Source: Fimbriiglobus ruber (GTDB lineage Bacteria > Planctomycetota > Planctomycetia > Gemmatales > Gemmataceae). From it: a stretch of 64,000 nucleotides of DNA. The position numbers and the translations under genes were made by a program. The stretch is taken from assembly GCF_002197845.1 (NCBI RefSeq), contig NZ_NIDE01000009.1, positions 1 through 64,000 of the forward strand. The letters run 5' to 3'. Shown piece by piece: positions 9,277 to 19,078 of this stretch. The notes under the pieces are model-generated. The model was given only the letters and a program-made list of their open reading frames with translations, searched no databases and was not told the origin of the DNA. How positions within the stretch are numbered: the stretch's first letter is position 1; each line of letters starts with the position of its first letter.

Positions 9277-10875
9277 CTACGCTTTTTTCACCCCCGCGGC
9301 GCCGGCTTCGACCACGAACGCAGCCTTCTCAACGGCAGGTGCCCCCGGCTTGGTCACGTCCGCGACCACCACGTATTCACTCCGCCAGGATTTGGGGGTG
9401 ACGACGCAGCGGACGTACCCGCGTTGGCGGTCGTAGAACTTCACGCAGGGGTTTTCCGCCAGGATGGAGTCGTGGTTCTTCGGCTCCACCGGTCCGTTGC
9501 CACCCGTGGTGATCGACGTTCCCACGAACTCGGTCGCGACGACCGGGGCTTCGGCTTTCCGGTCGTCGACCCGCAGGTCGTTCACCCAGTTCGAGTGAAT
9601 GTCGCCGGACAGGATGACCGGGTTCGGCACCTTTCGGTCTGCCAGGAACTGGACGAGCTTCATCCGCTCGTGGGCGTACCCCGGCCACTGGTCCATCGAG
9701 TACTTCTTCGGCTCGCCCGCGGCGGTATCGACCATGCCCATCATCACCTGCTGGGCGAGGACGTTCCAGGTCGCGGGCGAGCGCAGCAGCGCCCCTTTCA
9801 ACCACCCGGCTTGTTCTGCCCCAAGGATAGTGTTCTTGGGGTTGAGTGCGTCGTCGTTTAACTCGGCCGGCTTGTCGCCGTTCGGTTGGTCGGTCCGGTA
9901 CTGGCGGGTGTCGAGTACCTGGAACTCGGCCAGTCGGCCGTAAGGCAGCGTGCGATAGATTTTCATATTCGGCCCCTGCGGGACCGACTTCCGGCGGAGC
10001 GGCATCATCTCGTAATACGCCTGATAAGCGTTAGCCCGAATTTCGAGGAACGCGGCGGGATCGACGCCCTTCCGTTCCGAGATGTCGTTGGCGTAGTTGT
10101 TTTCGAATTCGTGGTCGTCCCACGTCACGACCCACGGACAACGGGCGTGCATCACTTGTAGGAGGCGGTCGGTTCGGTACTGGGCGTGGCGGGCGCGGTA
10201 ATCTTCGAGGCTGGCCAGTTTCTTCCCGTGGTGCTTGCGGACGAGTTTGTCCCGTCCGGCGTACTCGTAGATGTAGTCGCCGAGGTGGAACACGAGGTCG
10301 AGGTCGTCCTTGGCCATGTGTTCGTAGGCGGTGAACAACCCCTGCTCCCAGTGCTGACAGGAGGCAAAAGCGAGCCGCAGCTTTTCCGGGATGCTGGCCC
10401 GCTCGGGCGTCGTCCGGGTGCGGCCGACCGGGCTGGTGGCGTCGCCGGTTCGGAATCGGTAGAAGTACCAGTGGTCCGGCTTGAGCCCTTCGACTTCGAC
10501 GTGAACCGAGTGGGCGAGTTGCGGCGTCGCGACGGCCGTGCCATGGCGAACGACGTTCTTCATCCCTTCATCGTCGGCGACTTCCCATGTCACTTCGAGG
10601 TTTTCGCGGGGCATGCCGCCGCCGTCTACCAGCGGGTTCGGGGCGAGCCGGGTCCACAGAACCACACCCGTTTCGGTCGGCTCGCCGGACGCCACCCCGA
10701 GGGTAAATGGGTCGCCAGCGAGCGGAGCCCGGCGGAGGACGCGGCCCTCAACGCGCAGGTCCAGCGACGGGATCGCGGCCAACGCGGCTCCGTAAGCAAG
10801 AAACAATCGGCGGGAAACGCCGCCTTCGGAACGGACGGCGGCCCGTAAGTTCGACAGGTCGAGCATGGCGTTCAT
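9277..10875 (-). CDS. phoD: PhoD-family alkaline phosphatase/phosphodiesterase
   Basis: About 532 residues. A twin-arginine signal (SRRLFLAYGAALAAIPSL) is followed by a PhoD N-terminal beta domain (FTLGVASGEPTETGVVLWTR) and a metallophosphatase domain: FASCQHWEQGLF, DLVFHLGDYIYEY, WVVTWDDHEFENNYAN, VILSGDIHSNWVND. These cover the metal-binding residues of the Ca2+/Fe3+ PhoD site. It hydrolyses phosphodiesters or monoesters outside the cytoplasm for phosphate acquisition. I chose ATG 10875 (MNAMLDL) since sequence further upstream is not signal-like; a start nine bases later is possible. Monocistronic between convergent or distant neighbours. No Pho box identified. Confidence 0.9.
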   Translation of the reverse strand: MNAMLDLSNLRAAVRSEGGVSRRLFLAYGAALAAIPSLDLRVEGRVLRRAPLAGDPFTLGVASGEPTETGVVLWTRLAPNPLVDGGGMPRENLEVTWEVADDEGMKNVVRHGTAVATPQLAHSVHVEVEGLKPDHWYFYRFRTGDATSPVGRTRTTPERASIPEKLRLAFASCQHWEQGLFTAYEHMAKDDLDLVFHLGDYIYEYAGRDKLVRKHHGKKLASLEDYRARHAQYRTDRLLQVMHARCPWVVTWDDHEFENNYANDISERKGVDPAAFLEIRANAYQAYYEMMPLRRKSVPQGPNMKIYRTLPYGRLAEFQVLDTRQYRTDQPNGDKPAELNDDALNPKNTILGAEQAGWLKGALLRSPATWNVLAQQVMMGMVDTAAGEPKKYSMDQWPGYAHERMKLVQFLADRKVPNPVILSGDIHSNWVNDLRVDDRKAEAPVVATEFVGTSITTGGNGPVEPKNHDSILAENPCVKFYDRQRGYVRCVVTPKSWRSEYVVVADVTKPGAPAVEKAAFVVEAGAAGVKKA

Positions 10876-11343
10876 CTCGGTCAAGATGCGGTGGAGTGCG
10901 CGAGTGATGTCAGCAGTGGGGATGCGGGTTACTGTATTTCGACGCCGCGAAACGGTCGAGAAGATCGTGTGAAGGCAGGAGAGTTCGGACGTTCTGGTCG
11001 AGTGAGCCCGTCGGCAATTGCGGTGGATGGCGCAAGAGAACCAAAATCTTAAAAACCGTTTTAGTAGTATTGCCGCATTTTCAGGGATTATCGGCGTATT
11101 CCCATACAAATTAAGGTTTTGCGAACCGCTTCGAGTGGTCAGAATTAGGCAGATGTAGTCGGGATTTAGCCTCGGTTGGCACCCATAAGTTCGGCTATGG
11201 TTCGGCAAACTTATCGCCATTTTGAGCCGATCTCGCGAGTTCATCGCCGTAGTATTCCGGCTCTCTTACCCTCAACTCTGTGCTTCTTTCGAGTAGACCC
11301 AGTTCGCATGCTTTCCACGATTTACCGTGCCCAGTGCAATCCA
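10876..11343. other. AT-richer intergenic region
   Basis: Lies upstream of phoD and downstream of the three-gene operon. Contains A/T tracts near 11035-11110, but no gene, clear terminator or repeat was found. Confidence 0.5.
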
Positions 11344-11877
11344 TCAGTCGACCACGCGATGAGGTTCTAATTTGTGAGAGACAGGTGCCTTTTCACGAAT
11401 AGGAATTTTTTGATTTGGTTTAACAATTGGATCCATCACTTGAAGCAAAGCCAACCGCCATTTTAAGTGGATGTCTTCGGGCAATGCTTCGGACAATTTG
11501 ATGTGTTCACCGTTGTTGTAGACTCGCACCTCTGTATGAGGGTAGTCCTTTTCAAGAGGATCGTGAGTAGGGGTGAACGTGAACTTATAGACCCCCAATT
11601 GCCAATACTGGGGCGGGATATCCTCTACCCGGAAAGCGAGAATGCCCCAATCTTCAAAATAGCGGTTGTTCAGCACATCAAAACGCACCCACTCCGCGTG
11701 TCCGTATTTACTGCGCCCAACTGACATGTCAGGAAGCTCGACCGCTTCGGGGCCAGGTCGATCAGCCGGATCTTCCCACATCCAAATTGGAATCCTGCGG
11801 AAAAGACTTTCGTCGGGATTAAAGTATTGATCAGGACGGCGATCTTTTGTCCTCATTTCATCGGGCGGTTTGCTCAT
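11344..11877 (-). CDS. Hypothetical protein, third gene of a compact three-gene operon
   Basis: 177 residues, soluble, no signal or membrane segment. Notable stretches are YFNPDESLFRRIPIWMWED, ELPDMSVGRSKYGHAEWVRF, WGILAFRVEDIPP and FTPTHDPLEKDYPHTEVRVY. I recall similar 'SVNRSKYS...' proteins in other bacteria but cannot name a family. Its start overlaps the preceding gene by 20 bp, indicating translational coupling. The operon has noticeably lower GC and different codon use from its surroundings, which points to horizontal acquisition. Function unknown. Confidence 0.7.
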   Translation of the reverse strand: MSKPPDEMRTKDRRPDQYFNPDESLFRRIPIWMWEDPADRPGPEAVELPDMSVGRSKYGHAEWVRFDVLNNRYFEDWGILAFRVEDIPPQYWQLGVYKFTFTPTHDPLEKDYPHTEVRVYNNGEHIKLSEALPEDIHLKWRLALLQVMDPIVKPNQKIPIREKAPVSHKLEPHRVVD

Positions 11878-12682
11878 GGAGATACTTCTCGACCATGCTA
11901 AGTATCTCGGCGTAGCCCTTCCTGCCCTTGGTCACTTTGACGACCTCGGGATCTGAGCTACTGCCGATAAAAGCAGCATGCACATTATCCGTATTTCGGA
12001 ACTCAATGTACACCGACCGTGAGTCTCTGCGGAAGGTAAACCCCACTCCACCAATCACTGCCGGATTAAGCTTGGACAGTTCTATGCCTTCTTCGCGAAC
12101 CGTGTTGAGGAATTCGGCGGCGGCCAGTAGAGCCCCTTTTGATGGCGGTTCGGCGCGGTAGCTATCCCATCCCTTTTCAAGGCTCGCGAACCCCTCTAGG
12201 CGGGCCGTCCACTTATCAACGGGACCTGCCGTGAATGAAGCAAGCGTCACGGGGCCGAAACGCTTAAGTAGCTTAACAGCCTTTTGAAAGGTGGCAATCT
12301 GCGCATCAATGAAGCCGAAGGCAATTTCAGGGGTACGAGAAGCTTGGTCCAAAAGGCAACATGTTGTAGGCACCGATGTGGCAGCCTTTACCGCCCGCCG
12401 AATCAAATCAAGAGGATCTCTTGGTTCAGCAGCCTGCTTGGCCGGTGCGCGGGCACCATAATAGCCCCCAGCGACTAACGTCGGGATCGGTTGAATTTCG
12501 GTCGTCCACTCCGTCAGATCACGGTATGCACGAAAGCTGTTAACGTAAGTATCTTTTTCTGCGGGAAATTTTACCGCCGCGCAGTAGGATTCAGCGGGTA
12601 GTCCGGGATCATAACCGAGAAACTGTCGCAGGTCGCCCTTTTTGGGTGAAATCGCAGGATGCGTTAAACGGAGAGTATTCAT
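11858..12682 (-). CDS. Hypothetical protein with a C-terminal 'GWDSY' domain, operon gene 2
   Basis: 274 residues. The first 140 residues are unrecognised. The C-terminal part contains LEGFASLEKGWDSYRAEPPS, then ALLAAAEFLNTVRE, then GGVGFTFRRDSRSVYIEFR. This resembles a short recurrent domain (WD-x-Y-x-A-x-PPS ... A-x-x-FL ... GG-x-x-x-W/F ... IEF) that I know from scattered accessory genes, without an assigned function. It overlaps gene 1 by 4 bp (ATGA) and gene 3 by 20 bp. Soluble; no catalytic motif visible. Conserved coupling suggests that the three products act together. Confidence 0.7.
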   Translation of the reverse strand: MNTLRLTHPAISPKKGDLRQFLGYDPGLPAESYCAAVKFPAEKDTYVNSFRAYRDLTEWTTEIQPIPTLVAGGYYGARAPAKQAAEPRDPLDLIRRAVKAATSVPTTCCLLDQASRTPEIAFGFIDAQIATFQKAVKLLKRFGPVTLASFTAGPVDKWTARLEGFASLEKGWDSYRAEPPSKGALLAAAEFLNTVREEGIELSKLNPAVIGGVGFTFRRDSRSVYIEFRNTDNVHAAFIGSSSDPEVVKVTKGRKGYAEILSMVEKYLHEQTAR

Positions 12683-13344
12683 GATGACTGACCTAATCCA
12701 GCTGCCGTGAGGGTCTGAACAGCCTCATTTCGGACAATATCCCATTCCGAAAACCGTCTCGCTGCTTCCTTAGCTGCTTCCTGGTCCTGCAAAAAATCAG
12801 AGTGAAAGTTGAAACCGAACTGAATCCGGTCGACCTTCTCCCCACCTGGAAGTTCGATGCTAACCGGCTTAATGTCCACTTTCATCCTGAAGGGACCGAA
12901 GTCTTTACTTAAGTACGTTCCGAATCTTGCGTTTGGATCACTAAATCTTTCAAAAATCCCGTCCTGCTTGCCAGCAAAAAGATTCCGCGTGACGCTCGGC
13001 ACCTCTTCGTCATTAACCGCCAGATGCCAGTTAAAGTTCAACCCAACAGAGCGGTAGGGTACGTGCGGCAGTTTTCCTACCAAAGTTCCTAGTTTGTCTT
13101 CTATGAGCTTCTGTTGCCGTTCAGGAAGTACGTTAGGGATGAACTGCAATTGTTCTGGCAACACCGCCAGGACGAATTCGTCTGTTATGACCTGAACAAA
13201 ATTCTCCGCGAAAATCGAATTTGCTCTCACAGTTCCGTCGGCATCAAGAATTCCATTCTTGGCAAGCCATACTTGAGATAGGACGCTCGGGTTAAACTGT
13301 CGAGCAAGCAACACGACGACTGGCGGGTTTTCGATCAAGTTCAT
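12679..13344 (-). CDS. Hypothetical protein, first gene of the three-gene operon
   Basis: 221 residues, soluble. Begins MNLIENPPVVVLLARQFNPS and continues with ENFVQVITDEFVLAVLPEQL, VGLNFNWHLAV and FGFNFHSDF. Its length, the N-terminal 'NPP(V/I)V' opening and a closing helical segment faintly recall TIGR04255-type proteins, but I would not assign it. GAGG lies 6 bp upstream of the ATG. Being promoter-proximal and overlapping gene 2 by 4 bp, it starts the operon. AT-richer than neighbours. No enzymatic motif seen; a binding or sensor role is only a guess. Confidence 0.7.
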   Translation of the reverse strand: MNLIENPPVVVLLARQFNPSVLSQVWLAKNGILDADGTVRANSIFAENFVQVITDEFVLAVLPEQLQFIPNVLPERQQKLIEDKLGTLVGKLPHVPYRSVGLNFNWHLAVNDEEVPSVTRNLFAGKQDGIFERFSDPNARFGTYLSKDFGPFRMKVDIKPVSIELPGGEKVDRIQFGFNFHSDFLQDQEAAKEAARRFSEWDIVRNEAVQTLTAAGLGQSS

Positions 13345-14066
13345 GTGGGCCTCGCTCCGCGGCTGCGTTCTGCGGCGCGTTTCATGTCCCAGTAGCCAAA
13401 AGCCTACCGTAATTTAAAAGCTGCCTAAATAAAAAAAATGCACAGCCAGCACAAGATGGAAATGATAACTGAATTCTAGGGAAGTCAAGGCCCATTGGCA
13501 ACATAGCGAGCCGCAAAGTATTTCTAGACAACAATTTATCACGCATTTTTTGCAACCGTCTACGATCAATCGCCCATTTGTATTTTGCAATTGAAGTCTT
13601 CCTCAAGGTTATCCCTGCTCTCGCGCAGCCGTCGGTCGGTCGGGGGTTTCGGGGGGTAAAGGACCACTCCCGCGCTTCACGGGTACAAAGCGGTCCGGAC
13701 CCGAAAAGCATGAACGAACGCGGCGAGCATGCTCCTATTCGCTCTGATGGGCGGGTGCCATCTCGATTTGCTTGCGCGGGCGATTCGGATGGGTTCCGTG
13801 ACGGGCGATGACATTTTCACCCCTGAGCAGAGCAATGGACGAAAAGCTCGGCGGGACTCAAAGAAGCCGTCGTCAAGATGGGCTACCCATCGCATCGGGG
13901 AGTTACTCGGTCAGGATTCAAACTCAGGCAAAGACCACCTCGGTTCGGTGGGTGCCATTCTGCGTCCGGTGGAAGAAAATGTTTCGATTTCCTTGTGACC
14001 ATCACTTGGTTGCGTCGATAGAGGAAAGGATTGCGCGCTGACAGTTCCCTCGCAGAGAGAATAAAC
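13345..14066. other. Intergenic region, no gene recognised
   Basis: About 720 bp between the divergent operon and the transglutaminase-like gene. The part near 13380-13600 is AT-rich like the operon; GC rises after 13620. ORFs present look non-coding. A promoter for the operon presumably lies at the left end. Confidence 0.5.
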
Positions 14067-16034
14067 GTGCCCTCTATTCCCTCCAATCGCTCCGGCCGCT
14101 GGGCGATCGTGACTCTCATCGTTCTCGCCGCCGCGACCGCCGGCCCCGCCCAGACTTCGCCGATTCTCAAGCTGAAGGAAAACAACCAGTTACACGCCAA
14201 CGGCGACTGCACGTTCCAGTACGAGGTTCAGCTGCCCGTGGCGATGTACACGACGTTCAAACGTAATACGCCGAACACGGCCGTTTTCATCCGCAAATTC
14301 GTCCTGAGCGATCAGAACGTCGTCCTCGACGGCCAGACCGGGGAATGGGTCGACGCGGACAGCACCCTTAAAATCCGCTTCAACGCGCGCGGCATCGCCC
14401 GGGTGACCAAGGGGGGCGCCTGGGAAATCCCGCTGATCGACAGCATCGACACCGAACTCGTCGCCGTGGCGGAGAACACCGCGATTCTCACCCAGGCGGC
14501 CGAGATCTCGGGCCTGGGCCTGGCGACGAACACGATCCGGGTGGCCATGCCGGCCGGCACCACGGACGTGAAGATACTCAAGTCCCCGACGCGGCTGACC
14601 TACCACCTGCCCGCCCCGACCGCCGCCGACGGTGAGGCCAAGGTGGACATTGAGCTGGAAGCCAAGGATCAGGTGATGACGAGCCTGGCCAAGGCCTTGA
14701 GCAACAAGGCGTTCGGCCCCCTCTGGACCGCCCGGAGCAAGTTCAAGAACATGGGGACCGTCGCCCTGCACGACTACCGCATCCGTTTTCGGATCCCGGA
14801 GTACGCGCCGACCTGGAGTTCCTGGCAGGGCACCCCGCTGGTGGTCGCCGGGCAAACGGTCCTCGACGGCTACTACCCCATCTTTGAGATGGAAAAAATC
14901 GGCCGGCTCACCGGTCAGACGAAGGCCGCGCTGGAGATCCAGTATCAGTACAAGGGGCCGGACGGCAAACTCGTCGAGGAGACCGAGACCAAGGAACTCA
15001 TCCTGCTGAGCCGCAACCAAGTCTATTACACGAGTCTGAAATCGTCGGAGTGTGTGGACTGGGCCGACCGGGACAACCTCGGGGCGGTCGTTCTCTCGTC
15101 GTTCGTCACCCACGAAGACCCGGTCATCCAGCAGGCGGCCGGGCGGATCGCCAAGTGGTCCGGCGGGGCCAACGCCGCCGGCAGCGACGACGAGGCGATC
15201 AAGTTCATGGCCGCCGTCTACCTGTTCATGGCCGAGAACATCGCCTACCAGACGCCCCCGTTCGGCCAGAACGAGGCGAAGTTCATTCAACACGTCAAAT
15301 ACGGGCGGGACGTTCTCAAAAATAAGGCGGGCACCTGCATCGACCTGGCGATCCTCTACGGCAGTCTCTGTGAAGCCGTCGGTCTTGAACCGGTGCTTTA
15401 CAACATCCCCGGCCACACCTTCCCCGCGGTCCGATTGCCGGACAGCAAGAAGGTTCTCGCCGTGGAAGCGACGTTGATCGGCCGCGGTTCGTTCCAGGAC
15501 GCCGTCAAGACCGCCGAAGAGACGAACATGAAGGCGATGCGGGCCGGGAACAAGTCCTTCACCGAGGTCATGGTCTCGAAACTCCACAAGGCCGGGGCCG
15601 TGCCGATGGACCTGCCCAACGTCGGCGAAGACCCGCTGGAGAAGTGGGGCATCAAGATGCCGAACCCGCTTGCCGTACAAAACCAGAACCAGAACGCGGA
15701 CGTAGTCAAGAACGACGGAAACCCGGCCCCGCGGCGGGCCGTCGACCCGATCGTCGGCACCTGGACGGCGGTGTTCAACGCCAACGGTTTGAAGGTCGTC
15801 GGGGTCGCGATGTTCAAGGAGGGCGGCGCGTTCGAGGGGGCCTGGGTGTTCGGCGACGGCGTTGGCCGGCGGGTTTCTTCGGACACCGGGAGCTGGAGTG
15901 TTAACGGAAACAACCTGACCATCAAGGGCGACAACTCCGGGACCGTGGTTCGCCGCTTCGAGGCCAAGGGCGACGAGGTGAAAATGGAACTCAAGGAGTT
16001 CGGGCTGGTCGTCACCTTTACCCGCAAGAAATAG
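14067..16034 (+). CDS. Exported transglutaminase-like protein with C-terminal lipocalin-like domain
   Basis: About 655 residues. Signal peptide (GRWAIVTLIVLAAATAGPAQ), a long beta-rich region (residues about 40-340), then a transglutaminase-like core with catalytic Cys in KAGTCIDLAILYGSLCEAVG, His in PGHTFPAVRLP, and an acidic residue in KKVLAVEAT, where Glu replaces the usual Asp. The C-terminal 90 residues (VGTWTAVFNANGLKVVGVAM to VTFTRKK) match the small beta-barrel domain common in Gemmataceae exported proteins. Likely acts on proteins or peptides in the periplasm. GTG 14067 gives the best signal peptide; a TTG at 14031, six bases after GAGG, is an alternative. Ends against groEL with a shared terminator. 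Confidence 0.75.
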   Translation: MPSIPSNRSGRWAIVTLIVLAAATAGPAQTSPILKLKENNQLHANGDCTFQYEVQLPVAMYTTFKRNTPNTAVFIRKFVLSDQNVVLDGQTGEWVDADSTLKIRFNARGIARVTKGGAWEIPLIDSIDTELVAVAENTAILTQAAEISGLGLATNTIRVAMPAGTTDVKILKSPTRLTYHLPAPTAADGEAKVDIELEAKDQVMTSLAKALSNKAFGPLWTARSKFKNMGTVALHDYRIRFRIPEYAPTWSSWQGTPLVVAGQTVLDGYYPIFEMEKIGRLTGQTKAALEIQYQYKGPDGKLVEETETKELILLSRNQVYYTSLKSSECVDWADRDNLGAVVLSSFVTHEDPVIQQAAGRIAKWSGGANAAGSDDEAIKFMAAVYLFMAENIAYQTPPFGQNEAKFIQHVKYGRDVLKNKAGTCIDLAILYGSLCEAVGLEPVLYNIPGHTFPAVRLPDSKKVLAVEATLIGRGSFQDAVKTAEETNMKAMRAGNKSFTEVMVSKLHKAGAVPMDLPNVGEDPLEKWGIKMPNPLAVQNQNQNADVVKNDGNPAPRRAVDPIVGTWTAVFNANGLKVVGVAMFKEGGAFEGAWVFGDGVGRRVSSDTGSWSVNGNNLTIKGDNSGTVVRRFEAKGDEVKMELKEFGLVVTFTRKK

Positions 16035-16056
16035 ACGACGGGGTGTGAATAAAAAC

Positions 16057-16092
16057 GGCACGGCCCGCGGGATGAATCCCGCGGGCCGTGCC
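16057..16092. terminator. Bidirectional hairpin terminator between convergent genes
   Basis: A 16-bp perfect stem (16057-16072 / 16077-16092) with a TGAA loop lies between the transglutaminase-like gene and groEL, which converge. It is preceded by an A-run (16051-16055), which is a T-run for the groEL strand. Confidence 0.85.
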
Positions 16093-16116
16093 ATTTACGC
16101 GTTTAGCGTATCGGCG

Positions 16117-17748
16117 TTAGTACATGTCTTCGTCGCCGCCGCCGGCCGACTTCTTCTCGCCATTCTTGGGCGCGTCGGCGACCAAGGCGTCGCTGGTCAG
16201 GAGCAGGGTGGAGACGCTGGCCGCGTTCTGGAGGGCGCTGCGGACGACCTTCGTCGGGTCGATGACGCCCTTCTTGACCATGTCCGTGTACTCGCCCGCG
16301 CGGGCGTCGTACCCGTAGTTCTGTTCCTTGTTCTTCAGCACTTCGTTGGCGATCACGTTCCCGTCTTCGCCGGCGTTGTCGACGATCTGCTTGATCGGGG
16401 ACTTGCACGCCCGGACGACGATGTTGTACCCGATCTCTTCGTCGTGGGTCAGGCCGGTCGGCTTCAGCCCTTCGCTGGCGCGGAGCAGCGCGACCCCGCC
16501 GCCCGGGAGGATGCCTTCCTGGTTGGCCGCGCGGGTGGCGAACATCGCGTCCTCGACCCGCATCTTCTTTTCCTTGACTTCGCTCTCGGTAGCCCCGCCG
16601 ACGTTGATCTTGGCCACGCCGCCCTGGAGTTTGGCGATCCGCTCGCTCAGCTTCTCGCGGTCGTAGTCGCTGGTGCTCTTTTCCAGTTCCCGTTGGATCT
16701 GGCTGGCGCGGGCCTTGATCGCTTCCTTCTTACCGGCCCCTTCGATGACGACCGTGTTGTCCTTGTCGATCTTGACCTTCTTGGCCCGGCCGAGGTCGGT
16801 CAGGGCGACGGTCTCGAGTTGCACGCCGAGGTCTTCGAAAATCGCCTTGCCGCCGGTCAGGATGGCGAGGTCTTCGAGCATCGCCTTGCGGCGGTCGCCG
16901 TACCCCGGGGCCTTGACCGCGCACGCCTTGAACGCGCCCGGGTTCCGCATCTTGTTCACGACCAGGGTGGCCAGCGCCTCGCCGTCCACTTCCTCGGCGA
17001 TGATCAGGATCGGCTTGCCTTGTTGCAGGACCTTTTCGAGGACCGGGACGAGGTCGCGGTTGCTGCTGATCTTCTTCTCGTAGATCAGGATGTACGGGTC
17101 GTCGAGTTCGCACTCCATCGATTCGAAATCGGTGACGAAGTACGGCGACAGATACCCGCGGTCGAACTGCATGCCCTCGACGAACTCGTGGTCCGTCTCC
17201 ATCGTCTTGCCTTCTTCGACGGTGATGACCCCGTCCTTGCCGACCTTGTCCATCGCCTCGGCGATGATCTGGCCGATCTTGCTGTCCCCGTTCGCGGCGA
17301 CGGTGGCGACGTTTTCCAGATCCTTCTTGCTCTTGATCGGGATGCTCATGGCGGTGAGCTTGGCGACGATGTCTTCGACTGCCTTTTCCATCCCGCGCTT
17401 CATGAGCATCGGGTTGGTCCCGGCGACGACGGCCCGGAGCCCTTCGTTGAAGATCGCCTCGGCCAGCACGGTCGCGGTCGTGGTCCCGTCGCCGGCCACG
17501 TCGGAGGTCTTGGAAGCGACTTCCTTGACCATTTGGGCGCCCATGTTCTCGTACGAATCCGGCAGTTCGATTTCCTTGGCGACGGTCACGCCGTCCTTGG
17601 TCACCGTCGGGCTGCCGAACGACTTCTGGATGATGACGTTCCGGCCCTTCGGCCCGAGCGTGACCTTGACGGCGCGGGCCAGCTTGCTGATCCCCCGCTT
17701 CATCGCTTCACGGGCTTCCTGGTCAAACGCGATCTGCTTGGCGCTCAT
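16117..17748 (-). CDS. groL: Chaperonin GroEL
   Basis: 543 residues, full length for Hsp60. Visible hallmarks: [18 protein letters not shown], the nucleotide-binding [28 protein letters not shown] in the apical domain and [15 protein letters not shown]-type sequence near residue 410. Folds proteins in an ATP-driven double ring with GroES. The C-terminus ends GGGDEDMY rather than the repeated GGM tail of E. coli GroEL. Downstream of groES by about 80 bp in a classic groES-groEL operon. I found no canonical CIRCE (HrcA) operator before groES. Confidence 0.97.
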   Translation of the reverse strand: MSAKQIAFDQEAREAMKRGISKLARAVKVTLGPKGRNVIIQKSFGSPTVTKDGVTVAKEIELPDSYENMGAQMVKEVASKTSDVAGDGTTTATVLAEAIFNEGLRAVVAGTNPMLMKRGMEKAVEDIVAKLTAMSIPIKSKKDLENVATVAANGDSKIGQIIAEAMDKVGKDGVITVEEGKTMETDHEFVEGMQFDRGYLSPYFVTDFESMECELDDPYILIYEKKISSNRDLVPVLEKVLQQGKPILIIAEEVDGEALATLVVNKMRNPGAFKACAVKAPGYGDRRKAMLEDLAILTGGKAIFEDLGVQLETVALTDLGRAKKVKIDKDNTVVIEGAGKKEAIKARASQIQRELEKSTSDYDREKLSERIAKLQGGVAKINVGGATESEVKEKKMRVEDAMFATRAANQEGILPGGGVALLRASEGLKPTGLTHDEEIGYNIVVRACKSPIKQIVDNAGEDGNVIANEVLKNKEQNYGYDARAGEYTDMVKKGVIDPTKVVRSALQNAASVSTLLLTSDALVADAPKNGEKKSAGGGDEDMY

Positions 17749-17830
17749 GAAAACTCCTCGGCGTCGGTGGAAGTTCGGGTGTATTGGTAGAAAGTCCGGC
17801 GGCCCGCGGGATTCGCGGGCGGGTGGCCGA

Positions 17831-18133
17831 TTACTCGATCACGGCCAGCACGTCGTCTTCGTTCATGATCAGGATGTCGCCGGCTGCGGCGGGCTTGCGG
17901 TCCTTGAATTCGTCACCGGCCCACGACGTGAACAGCACCTTGTCCCCGTTCTTGAGTTGCATCGGGGCGCGGGTGCCGTCCTTCTTGTTGATCTTGCCCG
18001 GGCCGACGGCCAGGATGGTCCCGCGCTGGGGCTTCTTCTTGGCAGCGTCGGGGAGCAGAATCCCGCCCGCGGTTTTTTCGTCGGACAGTTCGCGGCGGAC
18101 GATGATGCGGTCGCCGATCGGTTTCAAGTCCAT
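17831..18133 (-). CDS. groS: Co-chaperonin GroES
   Basis: 100 residues: [20 protein letters not shown], the mobile loop with [16 protein letters not shown], then [11 protein letters not shown] and the C-terminal [11 protein letters not shown] with [15 protein letters not shown]. The usual size for the heptameric GroEL lid. I moved the start to ATG 18133, which matches the family N-terminus and has GGAG at about 7 bp. First gene of the groES-groEL operon. Confidence 0.97.
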   Translation of the reverse strand: MDLKPIGDRIIVRRELSDEKTAGGILLPDAAKKKPQRGTILAVGPGKINKKDGTRAPMQLKNGDKVLFTSWAGDEFKDRKPAAAGDILIMNEDDVLAVIE

Positions 18134-18328
18134 CGCCGTCTCCGGCCGGGTGCGAGGGGTCAACCTATTGAGTGCGGTGCCGGTATGCAATCCGCGTGCC
18201 CGGTTGATAACCGTGTCGAAACCACAATACAATTCGAGACTTGCGCCGACGGAAGCGATGCGGGAGGGGGCGGCGTTCTGCCAAGATGACGCGACGCAAG
18301 TTGGCGCCGGCTGTCGGTTTGGCAGAGG

Positions 18329-19078
18329 TTACTTCTTTTTACGCCGGGCCGCTTCGGCCGCCAGTTTCGCGACAAAGGTACCGTGTTCTGGCGACGCAAG
18401 CCCCTGCTGGAGAATGGCTAACACTCGGGGAACGTTTCTGTCAAGTAAAGCGTCTCGATCGAGCCATAATCCCGGAAAGATCTGACTTCGCAAGAAACCG
18501 TCCACATCTGGGTCGAGGGAGATGTATTTTTTACGTTTCAGAACGAACCAATCGATGACCGACTCCGCCGTCCGCCAGACGATGTATTCGGAAACCCCAT
18601 CCTCCAAGTAGGCATCCATTTTCGGTCCCAAATCACGACCCGCCGACGTATTCGAGATCTCGACAACAAGTTCCGGAGTTCCGTGCAAAAAGCTTTTCTC
18701 ATCCTCCGTCATTTTGCCGCCGAATTCTGATGGAACATAAAGCAATAAATCGGGTTCCGGCGCGTTTGATTGTGAGGGCAGATAAATGGAACACGACGAC
18801 ATGGCTTCCGTTCCCGGTGTGGCATAGGCGTAGCTCTGCAACCAATAGCCGAGGCTTGAGAGAGGAGCGGCATGGCCTCCCTTACTAATTGGCGACACGG
18901 ATTGTCCTTTGCCACCAGAGGTGATGCGAGAATTGACGTAGACAACGCCTTGAATGAGTTCTGCACGAAGAACGTCCTTGGACGCCTCGTACCGGCGAAT
19001 GAACTCGTCTCGGGTGAGATGGTCGCCGTCGCGCAACGGGGGAATCGTCTTGGCAGCGCGGTCGATCGTTTTCCCCAT
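18329..19078 (-). CDS. Uma2 family (DUF820) endonuclease-like protein, copy 1
   Basis: 249 residues. Restriction-endonuclease-like fold: DEFIRRYEASKDVLRAELIQG, then APEPDLLLYVPSEFGG, PELVVEISNTSAGRDLGPK and EYIVWRTAESVIDWF. The PD-(D/E)xK-type residues appear as E in AELIQGVVY, D in EPDLLL and E-x-S in VVEISN. Uma2 proteins are abundant in cyanobacteria and planctomycetes; their true substrates are not established. A close paralog with the same lysine-rich tail (ARRKKK) lies just upstream on the same strand at 19182-19928, so this is a tandem duplication. Confidence 0.85.
   Translation of the reverse strand: MGKTIDRAAKTIPPLRDGDHLTRDEFIRRYEASKDVLRAELIQGVVYVNSRITSGGKGQSVSPISKGGHAAPLSSLGYWLQSYAYATPGTEAMSSCSIYLPSQSNAPEPDLLLYVPSEFGGKMTEDEKSFLHGTPELVVEISNTSAGRDLGPKMDAYLEDGVSEYIVWRTAESVIDWFVLKRKKYISLDPDVDGFLRSQIFPGLWLDRDALLDRNVPRVLAILQQGLASPEHGTFVAKLAAEAARRKKK

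Noticed and set aside
13382-13711. Possible 109-residue gene on the minus strand
   Set aside because: No ribosome site, atypical composition and no family resemblance; the region switches from AT-rich to GC-rich inside it.
16045-17790. Long frame of 581 residues opposite groEL
   Set aside because: Antisense shadow of groEL; no motifs.
18134-18328. CIRCE/HrcA operator before groES
   Set aside because: Neither TTAGCACTC nor GAGTGCTAA half-sites are present in suitable spacing; GAGTGCGGTG is a weak partial match only.
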